From: an uncultured Clostridia bacterium
Lineage (GTDB): Bacteria; Bacillota; Clostridia; Christensenellales; Aristaeellaceae
Length of the DNA: 11,053 nucleotides
Direction: 5' to 3'
NCBI GenBank assembly: GCA_934663625.1
Contig: CAKUKP010000086.1
Location: forward strand, 1 to 11,053
A program made the translations under genes and the position numbers. Positions 1-6,318 of this stretch are shown here, piece after piece. Below the pieces are notes generated by a model, which was not told the DNA's origin, ran no database searches, and saw only the letters and a list, made by a program, of their open reading frames with translations. Numbering within the stretch: the first letter of the stretch is position 1; each line of letters begins with the position of its first letter.

Positions 1-31
1 CGATGAATTTGAAGAAATTCGCGATCCATAA
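1..31 (+). CDS. Possible 3' end of an upstream gene (partial)
   Basis: Read from base 2 this gives the acidic tail DEFEEIRDP followed by TAA at 29-31. The gene body lies outside the window, so no product can be named. A second frame starting at base 3 stays open to a TGA at 105-107, closer to the terminator at 116-155, and could be the real tail instead. The choice rests only on the more protein-like composition of the first frame. Confidence 0.3.
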   Translation, partial: DEFEEIRDP

Positions 32-115
32 GTGGTCGCGCTCGCTTTTTCCTGCCTTTTTATCGTATAAGAAGCCACTTCGCAACCTCGCAATGTCACT
101 TCTTTGACAGACTGT

Positions 116-155
116 GCGATCTGAAGAAATAAATCATTCCTTCGGATCGCTTTTT
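116..155 (+). terminator. Intrinsic terminator upstream of the exported-protein array
   Basis: GCGATCTGAAG (116-126) pairs with CTTCGGATCGC (140-150), an 11-bp stem with one T.G wobble and a 13-nt loop, followed directly by five T. This is a classical rho-independent terminator on the plus strand. It probably ends the upstream transcription unit and insulates the next promoter. Confidence 0.8.
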
Positions 156-163
156 ACAGGCAT

Positions 164-192
164 TTGCTTTTTTGCGCATTTTCAGGTAAAAT
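164..192 (+). promoter_or_regulatory. Sigma-A type promoter of the exported-protein genes
   Basis: TTGCTT (164-169), a 17-nt spacer and TAAAAT (187-192) match the -35/-10 layout. Transcription would start near 199, leaving a leader of about 24 nt with an AAGGGG ribosome binding site at 208-213 before the ATG at 223. The same -35 hexamer and spacing recur at 7889-7917. Confidence 0.6.
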
Positions 193-222
193 GGAAGCAG
201 CAATAAAAAGGGGAAAATCACG

Positions 223-1959
223 ATGCGCAGATGGATTTGCACGCTTCTATCGATTCTGATGTTGATCTGTGCCGCACAGGCGGAAACCTATTTCGGCACG
301 CAGAAGGATGATCTGTATTATCATATCAACATGCGCTGCGGCGGCGCGAACGGCATGATTCCCATCACGGCGGAGGATGCGGATGCGGATGGCAAATATC
401 CCTGTCCCATCTGCATTCAGGATGATACCGAATGGGAAAGCGATGCTTCCGCCGTCGCGCGCGGCAATACGATCGTCGTGCGGATTTCGGATGGCTGGAT
501 CGAACGGCACGAACTGTACGGCGATTTCCATTGTTCTTTCTACGGCTACCAGCAAAAGGAGGAATCGCCAGAAACCCTTTCGGAATATCTGCACGGCGAC
601 GCCTTCAACCGCGTTCTGCGGGAGATTCAATCCGGAGAAACGAACGCCGTTCTGCGCGCGCCCGCCGTGCTGCGAACGGATGAAAACCGGCAAAGCGTGC
701 TGATCATGAACCGCCGCCACATCGGAAACGCATGGTACATAACATTCCGTCCGGAGGCGCAGATCGGCGATCACTGGGACATGCGCTGGCGCATCAACGC
801 CTTTGAAATCGATGTGCTCTCCGAAGGTCACTTCGCCTTCGATCTGGTTCAGCAGTCTCCCGTCGCCAGCTATCCGCTCGCCACGCCGCAATTTTCCGAA
901 TCCGCCGCGTTCAGCGCCGAATATGATGGCTGTCAGATCGATGTATTTGCCGATGCAGGGCAGGATGTACGCGCGAACGTCGCGGTGATCACGGTGCCGA
1001 ATGCAGACACGAACAATCTGACAAACTGCGCGCTGCGCATCGGCGATCGGGTTTCCATTCCCGTAAACGGCTATATGGACGGCGAAAGCGCGATCTTCTG
1101 CTGCACGCTGACGGATGCGGAAGTCGCCCATCTTGAAAACGGCGCAAAGGCGCAGGTAAAAACGCCCTCCGCGTTCGAGCGCGCCGCATATTTCAACGAT
1201 GAATACCACATCGTGCGCGATGAAACCGATCTGGTCGGGATCATGAACAGCGATGGCACCTACGTCGTGCAGCCGGTGTACGACATCATTTCTCAAGACA
1301 ACATGAAGGATAGCCTGTTTGAATATCCCGCCACGATCGCCATTCCGTTTTTCTGCTTCCGGAATGAAGAAGGGCTTACGATACTGGACGGCGAAACGCT
1401 GGATACGATCGCGCAGTACGCGGCCGTGAACGGAACAATCAGCGCCTATTACCTGAATCCTTCCGCATTTGAAATGCGGGATAATCGCGGAACCCGCATC
1501 ATGTCGCTGAGCACCGGCGATCGGCTGTTTGAAATCCCGCAGGCGGCAAGCGGAAGCTCTGAAGATGCAATTGAGCGCGTGGATGGCTGGTATCGCTGCA
1601 TGGCGGATGGCTATCCGGAACGGCTGATCGCGGAATACGCAAACGGCGACCGGCTGATCGATCTCACCGGCAATCCCGTATCGGAGGTCTATTCGCGCAT
1701 CACGCCGCTGATCTGGAAGGACGGATGCGGCATCTTCCTCATAGATACTTGGGATCCCTCGGAAACGGATCAGTTTTTCGTAGGGCTGCAAATCAGGCGC
1801 GGCGAAGCTCTGTCCTTTCCCGATTCCAAGGGGCGCTGCGGGCTGATGGATGAAAATGGCACAATCATTGCGCCGATTGAATATACCTCGATCGAAGTTA
1901 CCGATGATCTGAATATCCTGCTGGGCGGCGCGGACGGATCGACCGTCGTGCTCTTCTGA
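223..1959 (+). CDS. Exported WG-repeat-like protein, paralog 1
   Basis: Protein of 578 residues with unknown function. Residues 1-20 form a signal peptide (basic start, hydrophobic core, AQA|E cleavage site), so it is exported. Residues 31-64 carry YYH, C39 and a PCPIC motif (C61, C64) in the order H-x4-C ... G-x2-PCxxC. This resembles the metal-binding modules of the Ada zinc-domain type, so a zinc site is inferred. Residues about 225-315 form a module shared by all three paralogs, including a conserved FCC (C293, C294). From about 335 to the end it has degenerate WG-type repeats. The clearest are GIMNSDGTYVVQPVYD (339-354) and CGLMDENGTIIAPIEY (539-554), in which the usual W is lost. The start is set by an AAGGGG site 9 nt upstream. 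It is first of three paralogs with 33-nt gaps, probably one operon. The many conserved cysteines are unusual for an exported protein. Confidence 0.85.
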   Translation: MRRWICTLLSILMLICAAQAETYFGTQKDDLYYHINMRCGGANGMIPITAEDADADGKYPCPICIQDDTEWESDASAVARGNTIVVRISDGWIERHELYGDFHCSFYGYQQKEESPETLSEYLHGDAFNRVLREIQSGETNAVLRAPAVLRTDENRQSVLIMNRRHIGNAWYITFRPEAQIGDHWDMRWRINAFEIDVLSEGHFAFDLVQQSPVASYPLATPQFSESAAFSAEYDGCQIDVFADAGQDVRANVAVITVPNADTNNLTNCALRIGDRVSIPVNGYMDGESAIFCCTLTDAEVAHLENGAKAQVKTPSAFERAAYFNDEYHIVRDETDLVGIMNSDGTYVVQPVYDIISQDNMKDSLFEYPATIAIPFFCFRNEEGLTILDGETLDTIAQYAAVNGTISAYYLNPSAFEMRDNRGTRIMSLSTGDRLFEIPQAASGSSEDAIERVDGWYRCMADGYPERLIAEYANGDRLIDLTGNPVSEVYSRITPLIWKDGCGIFLIDTWDPSETDQFFVGLQIRRGEALSFPDSKGRCGLMDENGTIIAPIEYTSIEVTDDLNILLGGADGSTVVLF

Positions 1960-2056
1960 TCGCAGAAAGCATCGGGAAAGGAGCTGCATTTCATGCGCAA
2001 ATTCATCGGCATACTGATATTGATTGTACTGCTCGCATGTTCCGCGCAGGCGGAGC
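1832..2056 (+). repeat. Direct repeat copy A spanning the gene 1/gene 2 junction
   Basis: This 225-bp stretch recurs at 3035-3259, exactly 1203 bp downstream, with six mismatches that I counted (1851, 1857, 2000, 2004, 2013, 2028). The inner part 1858-1999 is identical over 142 bp. It covers the last WG-type motif and stop codon of paralog 1, the 33-nt gap, the AAAGGAG site and the signal-peptide codons of paralog 2. Confidence 0.95.
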
Positions 2057-3162
2057 TAAAGCTGATACAGCAAACCCAAACTGAAGAATATACGCATACA
2101 TGGATGGAGTTTTCCGGCTCCGCCGCATTCGTCAGGCAGTATGATACCTGTCAAATCGAGGTATATACCATGGATGATGCGATACAAACAAACATTGCGG
2201 TAATTACGCTGCCCAATGCGGATCCGGAAGAACTGGAATACTATGGGCTGTGCATCGGCGATCAAGCTGCCATTCCCATCTATGGATACATGAACGGCGA
2301 TGAGGGCATATTCTGCTGCATGCTGACGAAAGCTGAATTTGATCATCTGATCAACGGCGCAGCAGTGCAGATCAAAAACCCGTTTTTCATGGCGCGCGAC
2401 CCTTACGTACCGCCCAAATATCGAGTCGAATCCGATAAAAACGGAAAACAGGGAATCAAGAATACGAATGGCACATTCGTTATCGCGCCGGAATACCGCC
2501 ACATTGACCATCCTTCATTTCCGGACTTCCCCACAACGATGTCCACACCCTTCTTCTGCTATGATGATTTCGGCTTAACGCTGCTCGATGGTGATACGCT
2601 GGATGCCATCGCGCAGTATGCCGTCCTGTACGGCCATCTCGACGCGCGTTATCTGAATCCTTCGGTATTTGAACTGAAAAGCAACCGTGGAACCCAGATT
2701 GTATCGGCGATCACGGGCGATACATACTTTGAAATCCGCTGCGATGCAAGTGGGTACCCAATCGGGGAAATCCTGTTCATCGATGGCGAATATCGCTGCA
2801 CGGCGGATGGATATCCGAACCGACTGGTCGCAAAATATGAAAACGGCGACAGGCTGATTGATCTCACCGGCAATCCCGTATCGGAGATTTATCCGCGCGT
2901 CACGCCGCTGATCTGGAAGGGCGATCGCGGCGTATTTCTAATCGAGGAATGGGATTCCATCGTGCCCGATGCCGCCTTTATCGATTCCTTTCAGGGCAAA
3001 AATGGGCTGTCCGCGCCTGAAGCGCTGGTCGGCTGGCGCTGCGGGCTGATGGACGAAAACGGCACAATCATTGCGCCGATTGAATATACCTCGATCGAAG
3101 TTACCGATGATCTGAATATCCTGCTGGGCGGCGCGGACGGATCGACCGTCGTGCTCTTCTGA
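1993..3162 (+). CDS. Exported WG-repeat-like protein, paralog 2 (short form)
   Basis: Protein of 389 residues, unknown function. It is a paralog of the flanking genes but lacks about 190 residues, including the Cys/His module. After the signal peptide and a short linker it enters the shared module at about residue 40 (CQIEVYTMDD, then FCC at 107-109). It then follows the WG-type region, with QGIKNTNGTFVIAPEY (153-168) and CGLMDENGTIIAPIEY (350-365). The signal peptide offers both a lipobox-like LLAC (C16) and an AQA|E signal peptidase I site, so it could be a lipoprotein or be released. AAAGGAG at 1977-1983 lies 9 nt before the ATG. The frame is intact throughout, so the shortening looks like an architectural variant, not decay. 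The gene lies between two near-identical direct repeats. Confidence 0.85.
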   Translation: MRKFIGILILIVLLACSAQAELKLIQQTQTEEYTHTWMEFSGSAAFVRQYDTCQIEVYTMDDAIQTNIAVITLPNADPEELEYYGLCIGDQAAIPIYGYMNGDEGIFCCMLTKAEFDHLINGAAVQIKNPFFMARDPYVPPKYRVESDKNGKQGIKNTNGTFVIAPEYRHIDHPSFPDFPTTMSTPFFCYDDFGLTLLDGDTLDAIAQYAVLYGHLDARYLNPSVFELKSNRGTQIVSAITGDTYFEIRCDASGYPIGEILFIDGEYRCTADGYPNRLVAKYENGDRLIDLTGNPVSEIYPRVTPLIWKGDRGVFLIEEWDSIVPDAAFIDSFQGKNGLSAPEALVGWRCGLMDENGTIIAPIEYTSIEVTDDLNILLGGADGSTVVLF

Positions 3163-3259
3163 TCGCAGAAAGCATCGGGAAAGGAGCTGCATTTCATGCG
3201 CAGATTTATCGGCATGCTGATATTGATTGTGCTGCTCGCATGTTCCGCGCAGGCGGAGC
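3035..3259 (+). repeat. Direct repeat copy B spanning the gene 2/gene 3 junction
   Basis: Second copy of the 225-bp repeat at 1832-2056, with the 142-bp identical core at 3061-3202. It covers the 3' end of paralog 2, the stop codon, the gap, the AAAGGAG site (3180-3186) and the signal-peptide codons of paralog 3. The 3' end of paralog 3 itself is clearly diverged, so the near identity is local to the two junctions. Confidence 0.95.
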
Positions 3260-4926
3260 AATACTATCTGACGGAACAGGATGATCTGTGCTATCACGCC
3301 TACTACAGCTGCGGCGGCGCAATCGATGTGCAGCCGATTTCTCCGGAGGAAGCGGAAGCGGGCGGGCGGTATCCCTGCCCCATCTGCATTCCGAATGATA
3401 ACGAATGGGAAAGCGATATCGCCGCCGTCGCGCGCGGCAACACGATCATTTTGCGCATTGCGGATCATCTGATTGAAAGCGCTCCGCTGCACGGCAATTT
3501 CTCCTTTGTCCAGAAAAGCCCTGTCATCCCTTGCGCCGATGTACCTATATGCCTTGCCAAATACATAAACGGCGATGCTTACTGCCGGTTCGTGCAGGAT
3601 ATGAAATCCGATTTCGCGGTCATCACCGTGCGCATTCCGGCGGTATGCAGCGCAAACGATAATGATCCGCGCATTCTGAACCACCGCCACATCGGAAACG
3701 CATGGTACTTTGCGCTTCAAACGGATGCGCCCATGGACGATACCTTCGATATCAGTTGGCGCGCAAACGCCTTCAAATTCAAGTTTTCGTACGACTCCGG
3801 TTTGACCGTAAACGATGCGCAGCAAACCGATCTATATTCATCCTCTCTGAAGCCTTCGCCGCAGACCGAACCCGCCGCGTTCAGCGCGCAATACGATGAT
3901 TGCCGGATCGATGTATATACCGACGCCGGACAGGACGTGCGCGCAAACATCGCGGTGATCACGCTGTCAGGCGCGGATGCGAACAATCTGGATAACTGCA
4001 CGCTGTCCATCGGCGATCCGGTTTCCATTCCCGTAAACGGCTACATGGACGGCGAAAACGGCGTATTCTGCTGCACGCTGACGGACGTTGAAATCGCCCG
4101 CCTCAAAAACGGTGAAAAGGCAGAAATCCAAACGCCGTCCCGCACGGAACGTTTGGAATGGGAACATGACAAGTATACCGCCGTGCGCGATATCGATCTC
4201 GGCACAACGGGCATTGCGAACGCGGACGGAACTTTCATCATACCGCCGATATATGATGATATCTTCATCAGTTCGTTCTCCAGCGCCCCTGCTTCGATTC
4301 CCACACCCATCTTCTGCTACAGCGATGCAGAATCCTGCGTAACCGTATTGGACGGCGAAACGCTGGATACGATCGCACAGTACGCATATATCCACGGCGC
4401 TATCGCTGCAAGCTATGAAAATCCATCGGTGTTTACCCTGAACGACCGCCGCGGAACCCGAATCGTATCGCTGACCACATTGGATACACTGTTTGAAATT
4501 CCCCACGATGATTGCAAAGATGATTATGATGGAATTCAGAGTATTGACGGATGGTATCGCTGCATGGCGGATGGATATCCGGATCATCTGGCGGCAGAAT
4601 ACAAAAACGGAAGCAGGCTTACTAATCTTTCGGGCAATCCCGTATCGGAACTCTATCCGCGCATCACGCCGCTGATCTGGGAGGGCGATCGCGGCGTATT
4701 CCTGATCGATACATGGGATTTACATGATTTTGATTTCTACCATCATTCCTTCAAGCGCGGAGAAAAAATGTCCGTGCCTGATTTTCAGCCCGACTGGCGC
4801 TGCGGGCTGATGGATGAAACTGGAAAAATCATCGCACCGGTCGAATATACCTCGATCGAAGTCACCGAGAACCTGAATATCATACTGGACGGCGCGGATG
4901 GGCCGACCGTCATATACTGGAAATGA
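3196..4926 (+). CDS. Exported WG-repeat-like protein, paralog 3
   Basis: Protein of 576 residues, full-length paralog of gene 1, function unknown. Its signal peptide has the same alternatives as paralog 2: lipobox-like LLAC (C16) or AQA|E (20/21). The Cys/His module is at the same positions as in paralog 1: YH at 33-34, C39, PCPIC at 60-64. A shared RHIGNAW stretch occurs near 164-170, the FCC module near 225-315 and WG-type motifs at GIANADGTFIIPPIYDD (339-355) and CGLMDETGKIIAPVEY (536-551). The last motif keeps the GK-x-I-x-P form seen in typical WG repeats. AAAGGAG lies 9 nt before the ATG. I see no terminator between its stop and the promoter at 4944, so read-through into the next unit is possible. 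Confidence 0.85.
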   Translation: MRRFIGMLILIVLLACSAQAEQYYLTEQDDLCYHAYYSCGGAIDVQPISPEEAEAGGRYPCPICIPNDNEWESDIAAVARGNTIILRIADHLIESAPLHGNFSFVQKSPVIPCADVPICLAKYINGDAYCRFVQDMKSDFAVITVRIPAVCSANDNDPRILNHRHIGNAWYFALQTDAPMDDTFDISWRANAFKFKFSYDSGLTVNDAQQTDLYSSSLKPSPQTEPAAFSAQYDDCRIDVYTDAGQDVRANIAVITLSGADANNLDNCTLSIGDPVSIPVNGYMDGENGVFCCTLTDVEIARLKNGEKAEIQTPSRTERLEWEHDKYTAVRDIDLGTTGIANADGTFIIPPIYDDIFISSFSSAPASIPTPIFCYSDAESCVTVLDGETLDTIAQYAYIHGAIAASYENPSVFTLNDRRGTRIVSLTTLDTLFEIPHDDCKDDYDGIQSIDGWYRCMADGYPDHLAAEYKNGSRLTNLSGNPVSELYPRITPLIWEGDRGVFLIDTWDLHDFDFYHHSFKRGEKMSVPDFQPDWRCGLMDETGKIIAPVEYTSIEVTENLNIILDGADGPTVIYWK

Positions 4927-4943
4927 TATTCACACATTAAAAC

Positions 4944-4972
4944 TTGACAGATGTTCGTTTCTATTCTATAAT
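4944..4972 (+). promoter_or_regulatory. Full-consensus sigma-A promoter
   Basis: TTGACA (4944-4949), a 17-nt spacer and TATAAT (4967-4972) match the consensus at all twelve positions with ideal spacing. The expected start is near 4979. It is the only clear promoter before both the small membrane protein and tRNA-Leu. Promoters this strong are typical of stable-RNA genes. Confidence 0.9.
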
Positions 4973-4978
4973 CATACT

Positions 4979-5066
4979 GCGAACAGGTTCGCCGGTGCTT
5001 TCATGATCGCAAAGGATCACCGCAGCGCCGAATCTGCCGCAATCCACTTGGTAAGGAGATAAAATT
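4979..5066 (+). other. Structured 5' leader
   Basis: This stretch of about 88 nt lies between the predicted transcription start and the ATG at 5067. It begins with GCGAACAGGTTCGC (4979-4992), which can fold as a small hairpin. CGGTGCT (4993-4999) can then pair with AGCGCCG (5024-5030), enclosing a GATC-GCAAAG-GATC hairpin at 5005-5018. The AAGGAG ribosome binding site at 5053-5058 lies outside these helices. I do not recognise a known riboswitch class. Confidence 0.4.
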
Positions 5067-5339
5067 ATGGGCATCGTATGCATCTTTCTGGGCATTATTC
5101 TGATGATCGGTTTCATCGGCGGTGGCTTTTATGTATTCAATGCGTGCGAAAGTCTGTTCCGCGCGTTTCCGAATTTCTTTGGCAGTGCAGATCCTCAATT
5201 TGTTATCGTAGGTCTGTTCGCACTGATCGGTCTGATCATTTTTTTGAATTTTCTGATGACCGGCATCGCCTTTTTCAAGATGAATTCGATGAGCAAGCGG
5301 ATGGCACGCACGCGCAAGCATAAGAAGGACGAAGAATAA
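5067..5339 (+). CDS. Small two-helix membrane protein, unknown function
   Basis: Protein of 90 residues that I cannot assign to a family. Residues 3-27 (IVCIFLGIILMIGFIGGG onward) and about 45-70 are strongly hydrophobic and should form two transmembrane helices. The connecting segment holds the only cysteine outside helix 1 (C28) and several aromatics. The tail after residue 70 is rich in lysine and arginine and ends in DEE, so by the positive-inside rule it is probably cytoplasmic. The start is supported by AAGGAG 8 nt upstream of the ATG. It follows a full-consensus promoter and ends 24 nt before tRNA-Leu, with which it may share a transcript. A hairpin fills that gap. Confidence 0.75.
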   Translation: MGIVCIFLGIILMIGFIGGGFYVFNACESLFRAFPNFFGSADPQFVIVGLFALIGLIIFLNFLMTGIAFFKMNSMSKRMARTRKHKKDEE

Positions 5340-5340
5340 C

Positions 5341-5360
5341 ATGCGATCCTCGGATCGCAT
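5341..5360 (+). other. Perfect hairpin between membrane-protein gene and tRNA-Leu
   Basis: ATGCGATC (5341-5348) and GATCGCAT (5353-5360) form an 8-bp perfect stem around CTCG. No T-tract follows and the tRNA begins 4 nt later, so it is not a usual terminator. It could protect the mRNA 3' end or guide RNase P/RNase III processing that separates mRNA and tRNA; this is inference. Confidence 0.6.
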
Positions 5361-5363
5361 CAT

Positions 5364-5450
5364 GCTGAAATGGCGGAATCGGCAGACGCAGCGGACTTAA
5401 AATCCGCTATCCGAGAGGGTGTACGGGTTCAAGTCCCGTTTTCAGCACCA
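5364..5450 (+). tRNA. tRNA-Leu (anticodon UAA)
   Basis: The acceptor strands GCTGAAA (5364-5370) and TTTCAGC (5440-5446) pair fully and are followed by A and an encoded CCA. The anticodon stem GCGGA/TCCGC (5391-5395, 5403-5407) holds the loop CTTAAAA with anticodon TAA at 5398-5400. A long variable arm follows, as expected for a class II leucine tRNA. The T arm is ACGGG-TTCAAGT-CCCGT (5423-5439). The length of 87 nt is normal for tRNA-Leu. It is translated-codon partner for UUA and, by wobble, UUG. Confidence 0.97.
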
Positions 5451-5483
5451 ACCCCCGAAAGCACAGCGTTTTCGGGGGTTTTT
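5450..5483 (+). terminator. Intrinsic terminator of the tRNA-Leu unit
   Basis: CCCCCGAAA (5452-5460) pairs with TTTCGGGGG (5470-5478), extended by two A:T pairs, around a loop of about 9 nt. Five T follow at 5479-5483. This is a strong rho-independent terminator directly after the CCA end. Confidence 0.92.
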
Positions 5484-5600
5484 CATTTTCTAAAATTCGC
5501 TTCTCCAACAATGCAAAAGCCATCGAATTAATCGAATTATATGAAAGCTGCCGAGAGAACGGCGGCAAATGGTGACATGCGCAAGCATTCTATGCTCGTT
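5484..5600. other. Intergenic stretch between convergent units
   Basis: No gene is supported here. It holds a tandem 9-bp repeat (ATCGAATTA twice, 5522-5539). GCTGCCG (5547-5553) pairs with CGGCGGC (5560-5566) with one wobble; read on the minus strand it is followed by TTTC and could be a weak terminator for the DUF2442 unit. A small hairpin, CAAGCAT/ATGCTCG (5582-5598), lies next to the DUF2442 stop codon. Confidence 0.4.
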
Positions 5601-5879
5601 TTAGTCCTGACAATATCCAGCCTTCGGGACAGACTTCATCTGCTTTCCATATTCGTAAATGGTATCGCTGGGCAGATCAATTTCATCATTCCAGAATACG
5701 CACGTTCGGCTTTGATCAAGCTGCACGCTTTGGAACAGCCCCGGCAGCGTGCGCAGCGCGTCATAGCCGGGCAGATGCAGATCCTCTTTCACATCATACA
5801 ACACGCACCGACCATCATCAAAAGTAACCGCCAGCATCATATCTGGCTGGGGAACAATTTCACGAATGCGCCGAATCAT
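5601..5879 (-). CDS. DUF2442 domain protein
   Basis: Protein of 92 residues matching the DUF2442 pattern over almost its full length. It has an early V-x-P segment, then AVTFDDGRCVLYDV (17-30) as the beta strands with FDDG, then a PGLF segment (46-49), and then FWNDEIDLPSDTIYEYG (62-78), the W-x-x-x-I-D-x-x-x-D-x-x-Y signature. No catalytic residues are known for this family and its biochemical function is not established. It lies downstream of a DUF4160 gene; the two families are often found as an adjacent pair. An AGGAGG site lies 7 nt before the ATG. The frame is intact although the partner gene is interrupted, so this gene may still be expressed. Confidence 0.85.
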   Translation of the reverse strand: MIRRIREIVPQPDMMLAVTFDDGRCVLYDVKEDLHLPGYDALRTLPGLFQSVQLDQSRTCVFWNDEIDLPSDTIYEYGKQMKSVPKAGYCQD

Positions 5880-5894
5880 GTAAGCACCTCCTGT

Positions 5895-6146
5895 TCACAA
5901 CGGCGGGAGCTTCCGAATCTGCTGCTGATCCCACATTGCTTGAAGATCATCCTGATGCATGGACAGCCATTCGCAGACCAACTCCTGCGCCTTTCTCGGC
6001 AAATCTCCCTCAATCATCTGCATCGTCTTTATGTTAAATTCGCCCATGTATTCGCCGTACAGTGCGTGAATGTGGCTAGGTTAATGCTCTTTGGGCTTGA
6101 AGAACATCTTTATAACGATCCCATAAAACCGGCTTATTTCAGGCAT
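5895..6146 (-). pseudogene. DUF4160 gene with in-frame stop
   Basis: Reading the minus strand from the ATG at 6146-6144 gives MPEISRFYGIVIKMFFKPKE then H, TAA, PSHIHALYGEYMG, and continues without further stops to TGA at 5895 (84 codons in all). The MPEISRFYGI opening, the HIH motif and the IEGDLP segment match DUF4160, whose members usually read H-N-P-P-H-x-H here. The TAA is codon 22 (bases 6081-6083) and replaces the expected Asn; the second Pro is Ser. An AGGAGG site lies 7 nt before the ATG. The gap to DUF2442 is 15 nt. The rest of the reading frame is preserved, which suggests recent loss, a sequencing error, or use of an internal start. Family function is unknown. Confidence 0.75.
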
Positions 6147-6254
6147 TGTTTTACCTCCTTAATTCAACACGATTCCATGCTGTCTTAATATGTTTTATTG
6201 TTGCACCTTCGCATAATTCACACGTCGTATGCAACATTTCCTACTGTATTATTC
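6147..6254 (-). other. Leader of the DUF4160-DUF2442 unit with inverted repeat
   Basis: This AT-rich leader of about 100 nt (roughly 31% G+C over 6181-6270 by count) contains GTTGCA (6200-6205) and TGCAAC (6230-6235), a 6-bp inverted repeat 24 nt apart. It could be an RNA stem or a binding site for a regulator of the pair. The evidence is only symmetry and position. Confidence 0.3.
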
Positions 6255-6284
6255 ATTATAACACAATTTGCCTGTCGCCGTCCA
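6255..6284 (-). promoter_or_regulatory. Extended -10 promoter of the DUF4160-DUF2442 unit
   Basis: On the minus strand the -10 is a perfect TATAAT (6260-6255), preceded by TGT to give the extended TGN-TATAAT form. TGGACG (6284-6279) lies 18 nt upstream as a 4/6 match to the -35. Transcription should start near 6248. Confidence 0.7.
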
Positions 6285-6318
6285 CATGTGATTGCGTACA
6301 TTTCAAAAACGTTTCCCA

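Noticed and set aside
104..132. TTGACA at 104-109 as a promoter
   Set aside because: No acceptable -10 at 16-18 nt (AAATAA at best), and it runs into the terminator at 116-155.
247..1989. 580-codon open frame antisense to paralog 1 (and similar antisense frames at 2938-3825 and 3967-4587)
   Set aside because: They mirror the codon bias of the plus-strand genes, have no ribosome binding site, signal peptide or family match, and the plus-strand proteins show clear paralogy and motifs.
4979..5066. Known riboswitch in the leader
   Set aside because: The segments do not match conserved cores that I recognise, so it is listed only as a structured leader.
5541..6188. 215-codon plus-strand frame
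   Set aside because: It is antisense to the DUF4160-DUF2442 pair, lacks a ribosome binding site and has no recognisable domain, whereas the minus-strand products match known families with strong AGGAGG sites.
5423..6318. Attachment site from a duplicated tRNA-Leu 3' end
   Set aside because: No second copy of the T-arm/acceptor sequence was found downstream in the window.
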